A DNA stretch of 64,000 nt from Reyranella sp. (GCA_019750135.1 JAIEOV010000022.1:310001-374000); one strand, 5' to 3'. Positions 50,940-60,193 are shown, counted from the stretch's first letter. Program-made: numbers and translations. The notes: generated by a model not told the origin, from the letters alone.

Positions 50940-52067
50940 CTAACGCCTTGCCAGACAGAGATACGCACTGACACCGAGCAGCGCCGCGAGCGCGGCGTAG
51001 AGCGGAGCCTGCGGGACGTTGAGGAACAGCCACGGCGCCGAGAGCGGCCCGATCGCGGCGCCGAAGTCGCGCCAGGTCGAGTAGCTTGCCTGGGAGGAGA
51101 GCACGCTCGACTTGCCGCGCTCGAGCACCAGCACGGGGATCAGCGTGTTGAACATGCCGCGCGTCATCACCACAACCAGGGCGCCCAGCAGCTCGTGATC
51201 GAGGGCGATCAGGGCGAAGCCCGCGACCAGCAGGATGCCGTTGATGACCGAGATGCGTCCCGCGCCGAAGCGGTCGCCGATCCAACCGCCCAGCGGCCCG
51301 GTGGTGATCTCGATCAGCCAGCGCAGCGCCAGGAGGATGGCGGTCGCCAGCACCGGCGCCACCCAGGTGATCGAATCCTTCATCAGGAAGGACAGTGTCA
51401 GCAGGAACACACCGTCGCTGGTGAAGCCCAGCATGAAGCCCCAGGTCTCCAGGCGATGCGGGATCGGCAGCCGGAATGGCTTCTTGTCGGTGATCTCGCG
51501 CGGCAGGCGCGGCAGCATCAATGCGGCACCAAGCGAGATCAGCGTCAGGCCGCCGAAGATCAGGAACACCGAGCGCGGCCCGACATTGAGTGCGATCCAG
51601 GCGCCGCCGACCAGCGACATGGCTTGGACGATGCCGATGGCGGCACGGCTCGCGCCGACGCGCTTGCCGGCATTGGCGCGATCGCTGACAGCATAGGCGA
51701 GCGTCGAGAGATTGAGCGAGGCGTAGGAGATGCCCCACAGGATGCGGGCGGCGATCTGGACGGCGTCGTTCTCCACCAGGCCGTAGAGCGTGGTCGAGAC
51801 GACCGAGCCGATCGCGGCCATCACCATCAGGGCGTGCGGCCCGACCCTTTCGCCGATCGCCGCCACGCCGGAGTTGGCCAAAAGCCTGATCCAGCGGTTG
51901 AGCGAGAGCAGCACGCCCACCATGGCGAGGCTGATGCCGAAATCCTGGTGGTAGAGGGGCAGTACGGCATAGAGCAGCGTGTCGCCGATCATGGCGACGG
52001 CGATCACCAGACCCGGCAACGCCATTCCCACCGGCTTGGCGGTTGTCGATGGCTCGGCGGTGCTCAC
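50940..52067 (-). CDS. MFS transporter
   Basis: 375 residues with about 12 hydrophobic segments (LYAVLPLYHQDFGISLAMVG, LLSLNRWIRLLANSGVAAIG, GRISVINGILLVAGFALIAL). GVAAIGERVGPHALMVMAAI is a weak form of the loop 2-3 signature. It belongs to the drug/metabolite MFS_1 group. No neighbouring pathway points to a substrate. It is convergent with gloB, 3 bases apart. Confidence 0.8.
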   Translation of the reverse strand: MSTAEPSTTAKPVGMALPGLVIAVAMIGDTLLYAVLPLYHQDFGISLAMVGVLLSLNRWIRLLANSGVAAIGERVGPHALMVMAAIGSVVSTTLYGLVENDAVQIAARILWGISYASLNLSTLAYAVSDRANAGKRVGASRAAIGIVQAMSLVGGAWIALNVGPRSVFLIFGGLTLISLGAALMLPRLPREITDKKPFRLPIPHRLETWGFMLGFTSDGVFLLTLSFLMKDSITWVAPVLATAILLALRWLIEITTGPLGGWIGDRFGAGRISVINGILLVAGFALIALDHELLGALVVVMTRGMFNTLIPVLVLERGKSSVLSSQASYSTWRDFGAAIGPLSAPWLFLNVPQAPLYAALAALLGVSAYLCLARR

Positions 52068-52085
52068 GAGTCCGGCTTTACACGC

Positions 52086-53039
52086 TCACTGGGCGCGTTG
52101 CACCAACGCTTCGCGCAGCGCGGCTGCAGCCAGCGACGTGCCTCGGCGGGCGCCGTGCAGCAGCATGGGTGAACTCAGGAAGCCGTGCAGCATGCCGCCG
52201 AACTCGACGAGGTCGGCCTGGGTCCCTTCCTGGTGCAGGCGGTAGGCATAAGCGCGGCCCTCGTCGCGCAGCGGATCGTATCCTGCCGTGATCACCAGGG
52301 CCGGTGGCAGGCCGCCGAGCGACTTGGCGCGCAACGGCGAGACGCGCCAGTCGCTGCGCGCGCCCTTGTCGGGCGTGTAGTGGTCGAAGAACCACTCCAT
52401 CGTGGCCGCGTTCAGCCCGTAGCCGTCCTCGTAACGGCGATAGGACTCGGCCCGACCGACGGCGTCGGTCACGGGATAGGCCAGGAGCTGGAGGCGGAGC
52501 TTGGGGCCGCCATTGTCGCGCGCCCAGATCGCCACGGCCGCCGCGAGGTTGCCGCCGGCGCTGTCGCCGCCGATGGCGAGCTTGGAGGAATCGACGCCGA
52601 TCGAGGCGCCGTTGGCCGCGACCCATTTCAGGCCGGCTACGACATCGTCGAAAGCCCCGGGAAACCGCGCTTCCGGCGCCAGGCGATAATCGACGGCGAA
52701 GACCACGATACCTGCTTCCAGCGCGAGCTGGGCGCAGAGCACGTCGTGGCTGTCGAGATTGCCGAACACCCAGCCGCCGCCATGGGCGTAGACCAGGCAC
52801 GGCAGCTTGGCATCGGCCGGCGCTGCGGCTGGCCGATAGAGTCGCACCGCGAGATCGCCGGCAGGACCCGGAATGGTGCGATCGACCACCTTGGCCTCCA
52901 CCGGTCGCGGGCCCTGGGCCCCCGGGCGCAGCGACAGATAGAGATCGCGCGCCGCCTGCGGCGACAACGTAGTCCACGCCGGCCGATTGGCCGCGGCCAT
53001 CAGGTCGATCAAGCGCTGCGATTCGGGATCGAGTGCCAT
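52086..53039 (-). CDS. Alpha/beta hydrolase of the hormone-sensitive lipase family
   Basis: 317 residues from the ATG at 53039; an ATG at 53054 adds five residues. HSL-family features: oxyanion HGGGW in LVYAHGGGWVFGNLDSHDVL, nucleophile GDSAGGNLAAAVAIW, the acid in TAGYDPLRDEGRAYAYRL, and the His in GMLHGFLSSP. No signal peptide. Such esterases act on short acyl esters; the substrate is unknown. It is divergent from the DUF2333 gene. Confidence 0.87.
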   Translation of the reverse strand: MALDPESQRLIDLMAAANRPAWTTLSPQAARDLYLSLRPGAQGPRPVEAKVVDRTIPGPAGDLAVRLYRPAAAPADAKLPCLVYAHGGGWVFGNLDSHDVLCAQLALEAGIVVFAVDYRLAPEARFPGAFDDVVAGLKWVAANGASIGVDSSKLAIGGDSAGGNLAAAVAIWARDNGGPKLRLQLLAYPVTDAVGRAESYRRYEDGYGLNAATMEWFFDHYTPDKGARSDWRVSPLRAKSLGGLPPALVITAGYDPLRDEGRAYAYRLHQEGTQADLVEFGGMLHGFLSSPMLLHGARRGTSLAAAALREALVQRAQ

Positions 53040-53124
53040 TTCCTCCAACTCCATTCATCGACAAACGCACCACTCTAGCAGTCGTCGCCCCTGTTTCGTC
53101 ACGAGACGAATGGTAAGGTGAGCC

Positions 53125-54162
53125 ATGACGTTCGAACCGGACCACGGCGCGCCCGCCTCGCCGGCCACCTCGTGGTGGCGCAGGGGCTGGGGCCGCCTGA
53201 GGAGCTGGCGTCCGGGATGGGGTCGTGGAACGGGGCCCGCACCGAGCGGGCGGCGGCGGCTGTGGAGCTGGACCTGGCGCATCGTCGTGGTGGCGCTGGT
53301 GCTCTACTTCCCGGTGGGCGCCCTGATCACGGAGAACATCGACGACGATCCACAATTCGCACCGCGCAACGTCGCGCCTGGCGAGAGCCGGGCCGTGGCA
53401 GCGGCGGCGGACCTGGTCACCCGCGAGGTCGACCAGAAGACCTGGGCGCCGATGATGCCGTTCTTCGTGCCGGCCGGCATTCTCGACAATATGCCGAACT
53501 TCCAGCGCGGCGAGATGGCGGCGCTGGGCCGTTTCAGCACCGAGCTGATGGACCAGGTCGGCCGGGTGCGCGGCACCAGCCAGGTCGACCGCGACCTCGA
53601 ACAGGCGCGCGGCTTCCTGAACGAGCAACCCAACATCTGGCTCTGGCAGCCCAGCGTCTCCCTGATGCCATCGACGACGTCGGCACAGAAATATCGCGCC
53701 GGACGGGACAGGCTGCTCGCCTACAACAAGCGGTTGGGATCGGGCCAGGCCGTGTTCGAGCGGCGCGCCGACAACCTGCAGGCCCTGATCGATCGCATCG
53801 CCAACGACGAGGGCTCTGATTCGGCGGTCATCGACCAGCACATCATCGAGAGCGCCGGCGACCTGTTCGACCGGCGGGCCGACGACATCTTCTATTTCAA
53901 TAAAGGCCGGCTCTACGCCAACTACATCCTGTTGCGCGAGCTCGGCGTCGACTTCGAGAATGTCATCCGCGAACGCAATCTCACCAACGCCTGGAACGGC
54001 ACGGTCGAGACCTTCCGCCTCGCCGCCGAGCTGCAGCCCTGGATCGTGTGGAACGGCTATCCTGACGGACTGTTCATTCCCAACCATCTCGCTGCGCAGG
54101 GTTTCTACCTGCTGCGCGCCCGTACGCAGCTGCGCGAGATCAGCGCCATCCTGTTGAGATAG
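53125..54162 (+). CDS. DUF2333-family membrane protein
   Basis: 345 residues. An Arg/Trp-rich N terminus, one transmembrane helix (WTWRIVVVALVLYFPVGALI, about residues 48-67) and a conserved periplasmic region (FFVPAGILDNMPNFQRGEMA, ELMDQVGRVRGTSQVDRDLE, NIWLWQPSVSLMPSTTSAQK, YNKRLGSGQAVFERRADNLQ, RADDIFYFNKGRLYANYILL) are recognised as DUF2333. The role is unknown. It is followed after 7 bases by the TSUP permease gene, so it probably belongs to that operon. Confidence 0.85.
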   Translation: MTFEPDHGAPASPATSWWRRGWGRLRSWRPGWGRGTGPAPSGRRRLWSWTWRIVVVALVLYFPVGALITENIDDDPQFAPRNVAPGESRAVAAAADLVTREVDQKTWAPMMPFFVPAGILDNMPNFQRGEMAALGRFSTELMDQVGRVRGTSQVDRDLEQARGFLNEQPNIWLWQPSVSLMPSTTSAQKYRAGRDRLLAYNKRLGSGQAVFERRADNLQALIDRIANDEGSDSAVIDQHIIESAGDLFDRRADDIFYFNKGRLYANYILLRELGVDFENVIRERNLTNAWNGTVETFRLAAELQPWIVWNGYPDGLFIPNHLAAQGFYLLRARTQLREISAILLR

Positions 54163-54169
54163 GCGGCCT

Positions 54170-55096
54170 GTGGAGATCTATCTTCCCATCGCCGAGCTAT
54201 CGATGAACGTGTTCGTTCTGCTGGGACTCGGCGGGGCGGCCGGGCTGCTGGCCGGCATGTTCGGCGTGGGCGGTGGCTTCCTGGCGACGCCGCTGCTGAT
54301 CTTCGTCGGCATCCCACCCGCCGTCGCGGTGGCGAGCCAGGCCAACCAGGTGGTCGCCAACTCGATTTCCTCCCTGCAGGTCCATTGGCGACGCGGCAAT
54401 GTCGACCTGCGCATGGGCCTGGTCCTGCTGCTGGGCGGCATGATCGGCTCGTCGGCCGGCGTGTCGCTGTTCACCTGGCTGAAGGCCATCGGGCAGATCG
54501 ACTTCGTCATTGCCGTGCTCTACGTCGTGATGCTGTCGACCATCGGCGTGCTGATGCTCATCGAGAGCGCGCGCACCTACATCCGGCGGCGGCGCAACCC
54601 CGAGGCGCCGCGTGGCAAGCTGCATACCCACTACCTGGTGCACCGCCTGCCGCTGAAGCTGCGCTTCTACAAGTCCAAGCTCTACATCAGCGCCCTGCTG
54701 CCGATCGGCATCGGCTTCGTCATCGGCGTGCTGTCGGCGGTCCTGGGCGTCGGCGGCGGCTTCGTGCTGGTGCCGGCGATGATCTACATCCTCGGCATGC
54801 CGACGGCGGTCGTGATCGGCACGTCGAACTTCCAGATCCTGTTCGTGGCCGCCAACGTCACCTTCCTGCAGGCGGCGACCAACGGCACGGTCGACGTCGT
54901 GCTGGCGCTGCTCCTGATCCTGGGCGGCGTGGTCGGCGCGCCGATCGGCTCGCGGATCGCGGCCAAGCTGCCCGGCGTCGTGCTGCGCGGGCTGATGTCG
55001 GTGCTGATCCTGGTCGTGGCGGTGGAGCTCCTGACCGAGCTCCTGCGCACCCCGAGCTCGCTCTATTCGCTCGGCGTCCGACAGGTGATGCCATGA
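54170..55096 (+). CDS. TSUP-family (TauE/SafE) permease
   Basis: 308 residues from the GTG at 54170 (EIYLPIAELSMNVFVLLGLG is the usual opening of this group). TauE/SafE motifs are AGLLAGMFGVGGGFLATPLL near the N terminus and FVIGVLSAVLGVGGGFVLVP in the second half; about eight helices in all. The family exports or imports sulfite, sulfoacetate and similar small sulfur or C2 compounds. The next gene, a TIGR02186-like protein, overlaps its stop (ATGA) and is a regular partner of this subfamily. Confidence 0.88.
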   Translation: MEIYLPIAELSMNVFVLLGLGGAAGLLAGMFGVGGGFLATPLLIFVGIPPAVAVASQANQVVANSISSLQVHWRRGNVDLRMGLVLLLGGMIGSSAGVSLFTWLKAIGQIDFVIAVLYVVMLSTIGVLMLIESARTYIRRRRNPEAPRGKLHTHYLVHRLPLKLRFYKSKLYISALLPIGIGFVIGVLSAVLGVGGGFVLVPAMIYILGMPTAVVIGTSNFQILFVAANVTFLQAATNGTVDVVLALLLILGGVVGAPIGSRIAAKLPGVVLRGLMSVLILVVAVELLTELLRTPSSLYSLGVRQVMP

Positions 55097-55953
55097 GGGC
55101 ATGGAGCGCCGTTGCCGGATTGCTGGTTAGTCTTCTGCTGGCAGGGCCAGTTGCGGCTCAGGGGCCGCGCATCGAGCCGCCGGCGGGCGGCATCTTCGGT
55201 CCCCTGCCGGGCACGGGCAGCACGCAATCGAGCGATCCCGGCGCGCCGCCGTCGGTGCCCAACCAGTTCGACACGCCGGAGCTGATCGTCGACCTGTCGC
55301 GGCCGCGGGTGTCGATCACCTCGGCCTTCCAGGGCGAAAGCATCCTGCTGTTCGGCATGTTCGATCCGCCCGGCGAGATCGTCGTGGTCGTGGTCGGCCC
55401 GCCGGCCCGCGAGACTGTGCTGCGCAAGCAACGCGTGCTGGGCCTCTGGCTCAACACCGGCCGCCAGGCATTCGATGACGTCCCGGCCTACTACTCCATC
55501 GCCGCCAGCCAGCCCCTGCAGCGCCTGCTGGCGCGCAGCGCCGGCGGCGAGATCCTGTCGCTGGAGGACCGCATGCAGAGCGTGCGCTCGGTCGGCCAAC
55601 GCGAGCATGACGACCTGATCCGGTTCCGCCTCGGCCTGGTCGAGGTGAAGCGGCGCGAGGGGCTTTATCCCGCGGCGATCGGCCAGGTCACCATCCAGGC
55701 CAACCGGCTGTTCCGGGCCGAGCTGTCGTTCCCCTCCCGCCTGCCCGAGGGCATCTACGAGGTCAGGACCTATCTCCTGCGCGAGGGTAAGATCGTGGCG
55801 GCCGTGTCGCGCCCACTGCCCGTCGGCAAGGTCGGCTTCAGCGCCCAGCTTGCCGGCTGGGCGGACAATGACGGGCCGCTCTACGGTCTGGGTGCCATCG
55901 CCATGGCGCTGCTCGTCGGCTGGATCGGCGGCGCGGTCATGCGGCGTATCTAG
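55093..55953 (+). CDS. TIGR02186-like membrane-anchored protein
   Basis: 286 residues. A signal peptide (MRAWSAVAGLLVSLLLAGPV-AAQG) is followed by a beta-rich domain (VDLSRPRVSITSAFQGESIL, GEIVVVVVGPPARETVLRKQ, VLGLWLNTGRQAFDDVPAYY) and a C-terminal helix (LYGLGAIAMALLVGWIGGAV). This is the TIGR02186 family that accompanies TSUP permeases, apparently in the periplasm with a membrane anchor. The ATG lies inside the end of the permease gene. The function is unknown. Confidence 0.85.
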   Translation: MRAWSAVAGLLVSLLLAGPVAAQGPRIEPPAGGIFGPLPGTGSTQSSDPGAPPSVPNQFDTPELIVDLSRPRVSITSAFQGESILLFGMFDPPGEIVVVVVGPPARETVLRKQRVLGLWLNTGRQAFDDVPAYYSIAASQPLQRLLARSAGGEILSLEDRMQSVRSVGQREHDDLIRFRLGLVEVKRREGLYPAAIGQVTIQANRLFRAELSFPSRLPEGIYEVRTYLLREGKIVAAVSRPLPVGKVGFSAQLAGWADNDGPLYGLGAIAMALLVGWIGGAVMRRI

Positions 55954-55963
55954 GGAGAACAAC

Positions 55964-56449
55964 ATGAGCGAACAGGCCAGCCGGCCCGACGAGCGCGTCT
56001 TCCTGGTCGTCGTCGACGAAAGCCCGGAAATGCGCAACGCCTTGCGCTATGCCTGCCGCCGCGCCAAGCGCACGGGCGGCCGCGTGGCCATGCTCTACGT
56101 CATGGAGCCGCCGGAGGGCCAGCAATGGGGAGCGGTCATGGACCTGATGCGCCAGGAAGCGCGCCAGCAGGCCGAAGAGGTGATCGCCAAGCACGCCGAC
56201 GTCGCGGTTTCCCTGACCGGTCAGCCGCCGGCCATCCATATCCGCGAGGGCAAGAGCCGCGATGAACTGGTCAAGCTGATCACCGAGGACCGCTCGATCT
56301 CGGTCCTGGTGCTGGCGAGCGCATCGAGCACCGAGGGGCCCGGGCCGCTGGTCACCGCCTTCGCCGGCAAGCTCGGCAGCCAGCTCCGCGTGCCGCTCAC
56401 CATCGTGCCGGGCGCGCTCAGCGAAGCGCAGATCGACGCAATCTCCTGA
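55964..56449 (+). CDS. Universal stress protein (UspA family)
   Basis: 161 residues from the ATG at 55964, with GGGAGA upstream. The Usp fold shows VFLVVVDESPEMRNALRYAC at the N terminus and SVLVLASASSTEGPGPLVTA with LRVPLTIVPG at the end. The ATP-binding glycine motif G-x2-G-x9-G-S/T is only partly kept, so nucleotide binding is uncertain. It follows the TIGR02186-like gene by 10 bases and probably belongs to the same DUF2333-TSUP operon. Confidence 0.82.
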   Translation: MSEQASRPDERVFLVVVDESPEMRNALRYACRRAKRTGGRVAMLYVMEPPEGQQWGAVMDLMRQEARQQAEEVIAKHADVAVSLTGQPPAIHIREGKSRDELVKLITEDRSISVLVLASASSTEGPGPLVTAFAGKLGSQLRVPLTIVPGALSEAQIDAIS

Positions 56450-56738
56450 AGCGTGCGCAAAGAATCTGCGACGATTTTAGCAGCCGCGGTCGGTGAACTG
56501 TTTTTGCGTTCCTCCTCAACGACGCGGTCCCAATTTGATCACTGATTGTCTACTCTTTGATAATAAACACAAATATCAATATTTACCATAATCTTTATTC
56601 AGCCCGATCCAAGAATCGACTTGATCAGTTTGCCGTTGGTTCCTACCTGAAGGGCATCGATCGGGGGCGGAAACGTCCCGTCCCCACCCTAAGCGAGGCC
56701 AAGCGGATAGCCGCGACGCGTTCGACAAGGAGGTAGGT
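56450..56738. other. AT-rich intergenic region upstream of nfuA-like gene
   Basis: 289 bases without a gene. Positions 56520-56600 are strikingly AT-rich (ACAAATATCAATATTTACCA) against a high-GC background. TTGATC (56535-56540), a 17-base spacer and TGATAA (56558-56563) give a possible sigma70 promoter for the Fe-S scaffold gene. A regulator binding site is possible but I cannot name one. Confidence 0.45.
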
Positions 56739-57287
56739 TTGTTTATCCAGACCGAGCAGACGCCAAATCCGTCCACCCTGAAGTTCCTCCCGGGCCGCGT
56801 GGTCATGGAGAAGGGGACGATGGATTTCGCGACCGCCGAAGCCGCCACGCCTTCGCCCTTGGCGAAGAGGTTGTTCGCGGTCGAAGGCGTCGAGCGCGTG
56901 TTCTTCGGCTCCGACTTCGTGACCGTCACCAAGTCGGCCGACCGGGACTGGCAAATCCTCAAGCCGTCGATCCTCGGCGGCATCATGGAGCATTACACGT
57001 CCGGCGATCCGGTGATCGCCGATGCCGCCGAAGCGCATGCCGCGGCGGCCGATGACGACGAAGTCGTCGCCCAGATCAAGGAGCTTCTCGATACGCGCGT
57101 TCGTCCCGCGGTGGCGCAGGACGGCGGCGATATCGTCTTCCAGGACTTCCGGGACGGCGTGGTCTACCTGCACATGCAGGGCTCTTGCTCGGGCTGCCCG
57201 AGCTCGACGGCCACGCTCAAGATGGGCATCGAGAATCTTCTGAAGCACTACGTGCCGGAAGTAGTGGAAGTGCAGGCGGCCCAGTAG
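56739..57287 (+). CDS. NFU1/NifU-type Fe-S cluster scaffold
   Basis: 182 residues from a TTG start preceded by AAGGAGGT (56727-56734) at good spacing; no ATG or GTG start keeps the conserved MFIQTEQTPNPSTLKFLPG. The N-terminal Nfu_N domain (residues 1-about 90) is followed by the NifU C-terminal domain with GSCSGCPSS (CxxC), which bind an Fe-S cluster between two subunits. It carries 4Fe-4S clusters to target enzymes. The length fits the mitochondrial/alphaproteobacterial NFU1 group. Confidence 0.93.
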   Translation: MFIQTEQTPNPSTLKFLPGRVVMEKGTMDFATAEAATPSPLAKRLFAVEGVERVFFGSDFVTVTKSADRDWQILKPSILGGIMEHYTSGDPVIADAAEAHAAAADDDEVVAQIKELLDTRVRPAVAQDGGDIVFQDFRDGVVYLHMQGSCSGCPSSTATLKMGIENLLKHYVPEVVEVQAAQ

Positions 57288-57388
57288 GCCGCCTTCCGCT
57301 CAAGCGTACAGCGTAGAGGTGCAACGGGCGTGGCGTGGGGCCGCGTGCGATGGGCCGTTCGTTTGAGAAAACGAAACGAGGGTGTGGC

Positions 57389-58462
57389 ATGCTTTGTTCG
57401 ATTCAGCCCGCGATCAATCGTGGGCGACAATACGCGTTCCCGGTTGTGTGGGCCGCCGTGCTCGCAACCGGCGTCGGACTCAGCGAGCCGCTGCCGTCCT
57501 TCGATGCCGCTCCCTATCTCTCCTTCTCGCCGATCGGCAAGGCCCACGCCTCCTCGCCCGACGAGGTGGCGCTCGCTTCCCTGGATGCCGAGCCGCAGGC
57601 GCTGACCTTCCTGCCGCCCCCCGCCAGCGAGCCGGACGACATCCATCGCTCGATCATCGATCCGTCGATGGGCCATGGCCGCTTCGCTGCGCCCGGCAAC
57701 GCATTGCGTCGCCAGGTCCAGCTGCGAGCCGTCAGCCCGCGCACGGCCGACGAGCTCGCCGGCTTCTTCCGCGACGTCTCCTTCACGCTGCTCACCGACA
57801 TCCGCCAGGGTGAGGCCGTGCCGGCGATCAAGGTCGATCGCGTGCCGGCCGATCTCGGCAACAAGGACGGCTACGAGCGCAAGCAGCTCTTCATCACCGC
57901 CATGCTGCCCGTGGTGCTGGAAGTCAATCAGCGCGTGATGGTCGACCGCGAGCAGCTGCTCGCGCTGCGCGACAAGATCGCCATCGATCCATTCTCCATG
58001 AACCCGATCGAACGCATCTGGCTCGAGGATCTTGCCGAGCGTTACGAGACGACGCCGGATCGCATGGACGAACTAGTGCGTCGCGTCGACATCGTGCCGC
58101 CGTCAATGGCGATCGCCCAGGGCGGCGTCGAATCGGGTTGGGGCACCTCGGCCGCGGCCCGCACGGGCAATGCCCTGTACGGCCAGCTGAAGGCGGGCAG
58201 TGCCATGCCGCTGCCCTTCCCCAATGTCGGCGAGTCGACCGAAGCCTACATCGCCAACCTCAACACCCACCCGGCCTATGCCGGCTTCCGCATCGCCCGC
58301 GCCCAGGCGCGCGAACGCGGCGAGGATCTCGAGGGCTACCGCCTGGTCGGCACGCTGCTGCGCTATTCCGAGCGCGGCCTGAACTACGTGCAGTTCGTGC
58401 GCCAGATCATGCGCGAGAACGACCTGCACGACTTCGACAAGGCGAAGCTGTCGGGATTCTAG
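57389..58462 (+). CDS. Glucosaminidase-domain protein (Bax-like)
   Basis: 357 residues from the ATG at 57389 (GAGGG 8 bases upstream); ATG 57350 is an alternative. The N-terminal hydrophobic segment (QYAFPVVWAAVLATGVGL) is a signal anchor or signal peptide. The central part and the C-terminal glucosaminidase domain (IDPFSMNPIERIWLEDLAER, DIVPPSMAIAQGGVESGWGT with the catalytic Glu, NALYGQ, NVGESTEAYIANLNTHPAYA) are typical of Bax/FlgJ-type N-acetylglucosaminidases acting on peptidoglycan in the periplasm. Confidence 0.85.
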   Translation: MLCSIQPAINRGRQYAFPVVWAAVLATGVGLSEPLPSFDAAPYLSFSPIGKAHASSPDEVALASLDAEPQALTFLPPPASEPDDIHRSIIDPSMGHGRFAAPGNALRRQVQLRAVSPRTADELAGFFRDVSFTLLTDIRQGEAVPAIKVDRVPADLGNKDGYERKQLFITAMLPVVLEVNQRVMVDREQLLALRDKIAIDPFSMNPIERIWLEDLAERYETTPDRMDELVRRVDIVPPSMAIAQGGVESGWGTSAAARTGNALYGQLKAGSAMPLPFPNVGESTEAYIANLNTHPAYAGFRIARAQARERGEDLEGYRLVGTLLRYSERGLNYVQFVRQIMRENDLHDFDKAKLSGF

Positions 58463-58465
58463 GCT

Positions 58466-59020
58466 TCACATCATCGGCCGCGGCAGGTCGGCGTCGCTGA
58501 CCAGCGGATAGCGGCGCTGGTCGAACAGCTGATAGTGCCACCATTCGTTGCGATAGAAGTCCCAGCCGGCGCTGGTCATCAGCCCCATCAGCAGCAGGCG
58601 GTTGCGCTGCGCCTCGGCCGAGACGTCGGTGCGGCCGTGATGCGACAGCGGCGTGAAGGCGTCGAACGCCGTGCCCATGTCGAGCTCGTGCTCGCCGTCC
58701 AGCAGGGTGAGATCGACGGCCACGCCGCGCGAATGCGGCGAGCCCCGGCGCGGATCGGCCAGGAATTCCGGATCGGGCCGGACATTCCACAGTGCCCACT
58801 GCGCTTCGACGGGGCGCAGGGCATCGAAGATGCGCAGCCTGAGCCCGAGCGGCCGGGCGAGCGCGATGGCCGCGGCAAGCTTGTCGGCGGCCTCGCGATG
58901 CAGCCAGCATTCGGCATTCCGGTAGACCGGCTGGCCCGTTAGATTGGCCTCCGTCGCGTAGGCGAGCGTCACATCGACGTCGAAGTCCGGCGGGGCGATG
59001 GCAACAAGATCGAGCTTCAT
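58466..59020 (-). CDS. D-alanyl-D-alanine dipeptidase (VanX/DdpX-type, M15)
   Basis: 184 residues from the ATG at 59020. Peptidase M15 zinc ligands are in RGSPHSRGVAVDLTLLDG (H-x6-D) and the catalytic Glu with the third ligand in RNEWWHYQL (E-x2-H). The segment RIFDALRPVEAQWALW carries the conserved Arg in the DxxRP motif. It splits D-Ala-D-Ala, here most likely for cell-wall recycling rather than vancomycin resistance, since no vanHA-type genes are present. It is divergent from tsaB (15 bases). Confidence 0.88.
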   Translation of the reverse strand: MKLDLVAIAPPDFDVDVTLAYATEANLTGQPVYRNAECWLHREAADKLAAAIALARPLGLRLRIFDALRPVEAQWALWNVRPDPEFLADPRRGSPHSRGVAVDLTLLDGEHELDMGTAFDAFTPLSHHGRTDVSAEAQRNRLLLMGLMTSAGWDFYRNEWWHYQLFDQRRYPLVSDADLPRPMM

Positions 59021-59035
59021 GATCCAAGAATACAC

Positions 59036-59722
59036 ATGACGGTCCTCGCCTTCGATTGCGCCGTCACCGGCATGACCGTTGCCGTGGTGCGCGACGGCGT
59101 GCGCCTTGCCGGCCTCGCCGAAGAAGGTCGCGACCAGGCGGCGCGCCTCCTGCCGGCGATCGCCAGCGTTCTCGTCGAAGCCCGAGTCGACCGGCGCGAC
59201 CTGTCGCTCATCGCCGCGACCGTCGGCCCGGGCAGTTTCACCGGCGTGCGCGTGGGCCTTGCTGCAGCGCGCGGCCTGGCCGTTGGGCTCGGGGTGCCGC
59301 TGGCCGGCATCCCAACTACGTCGGTTCTGCTCGCGCAGTCACGGCCCGAAGATCGATTGGCGGTTGCCGCCGTCGACAGTCGATTGGGCGATTGGTTCTG
59401 CGCCCTCGACGAGGTTTTCGAGGGAGAGCTCGCGGCGCCTTTTGCGGCATCGACCCACGACCTTGCCAAGCGTATCGCCGGCCGACCCTGCCTCGTCGTC
59501 GGCACCGGTGTGAAGGCGCTGGCGGCCGCTCTTGTCGCCGCCGGCATCGACGCCGTCGCCGAGGAAGCCGTTCCCGATCCGGTTGTGCTGGCCCGCCTGG
59601 CCGACGACAAGAGCGCCGATGCCTGGCGCACGCACAATGAGCACGAGGGCCTGCCGCGGCCGCTCTACCTGCGTGGCGTCAACATCACCTTGCCCGACGG
59701 CGCGCGCCGCACCGTCGATTGA
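59036..59722 (+). CDS. tsaB: tRNA threonylcarbamoyladenosine protein TsaB
   Basis: 228 residues. VLAFDCAVTGMTVAVV and AATVGPGSFTGVRVGLAAAR (the GPGSFTGxRxG signature) identify TsaB, the non-catalytic partner of TsaD in t6A37 synthesis on ANN-decoding tRNAs. A helical C-terminal half follows. The first Asp of the ASKHA fold (LAFDCA) is kept and a Cys replaces the common Thr/Ser. It is followed without gap by rimI. Confidence 0.93.
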   Translation: MTVLAFDCAVTGMTVAVVRDGVRLAGLAEEGRDQAARLLPAIASVLVEARVDRRDLSLIAATVGPGSFTGVRVGLAAARGLAVGLGVPLAGIPTTSVLLAQSRPEDRLAVAAVDSRLGDWFCALDEVFEGELAAPFAASTHDLAKRIAGRPCLVVGTGVKALAAALVAAGIDAVAEEAVPDPVVLARLADDKSADAWRTHNEHEGLPRPLYLRGVNITLPDGARRTVD

Positions 59723-60193
59723 ATGGCCGACCATTTCGCCATCGCTCCGCTGGGGGCGCTCGATCTCGATCGGGCGGCGGCGTTGCACGCCGAATCGTTC
59801 GCGCCTTTCGGCGAGCGCATCTGGACGCGGCAGGAACTCGCGGAGCTCATGGCGTTGCCAGGCGTGGCCGGCCTGCTGCTGCAGGTCGAGGGCCAGGATG
59901 CAGGCTTCGCGGTGTGCCAGATGGCCGCTGACGAAGCGGAGCTCCTGACCCTCGCCGTGCGCCCTGCCCATCGCCGTCAGGGCGGTGCGCGCCGCCTGCT
60001 CGCGGCGGTCATCGATCACGTGCGCAGGGAAGGGGCGCGGGCGCTATTCCTTGAGGTCGGCGTGGATAACCCGGCGGCGCGAAGCCTCTATGAATCGCAG
60101 GGTTTTTATGCGGTCGGAGAACGTCGCGCCTATTATCAGCGTGGCGAGGCGCCGCCGGCGGACGGCGTGGTCATGCGTCTCAATCTCATCTGA
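59723..60193 (+). CDS. rimI: Ribosomal-protein-alanine N-acetyltransferase RimI-like
   Basis: 156 residues. The GNAT fold shows AELLTLAVRPAHRRQGGARR (acetyl-CoA loop RRQGGARR), ALFLEVGVDNPAARSLYESQ and GFYAVGERRAYYQR, all typical of RimI, including the YY-x2-G end. It starts directly after the tsaB stop codon. RimI acetylates the N terminus of ribosomal protein S18. Confidence 0.88.
   Translation: MADHFAIAPLGALDLDRAAALHAESFAPFGERIWTRQELAELMALPGVAGLLLQVEGQDAGFAVCQMAADEAELLTLAVRPAHRRQGGARRLLAAVIDHVRREGARALFLEVGVDNPAARSLYESQGFYAVGERRAYYQRGEAPPADGVVMRLNLI

Noticed and set aside
58466..59020. Vancomycin-resistance locus
   Set aside because: Only the dipeptidase is present, with no vanH, vanA or vanRS relatives. 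A cell-wall recycling role is simpler.
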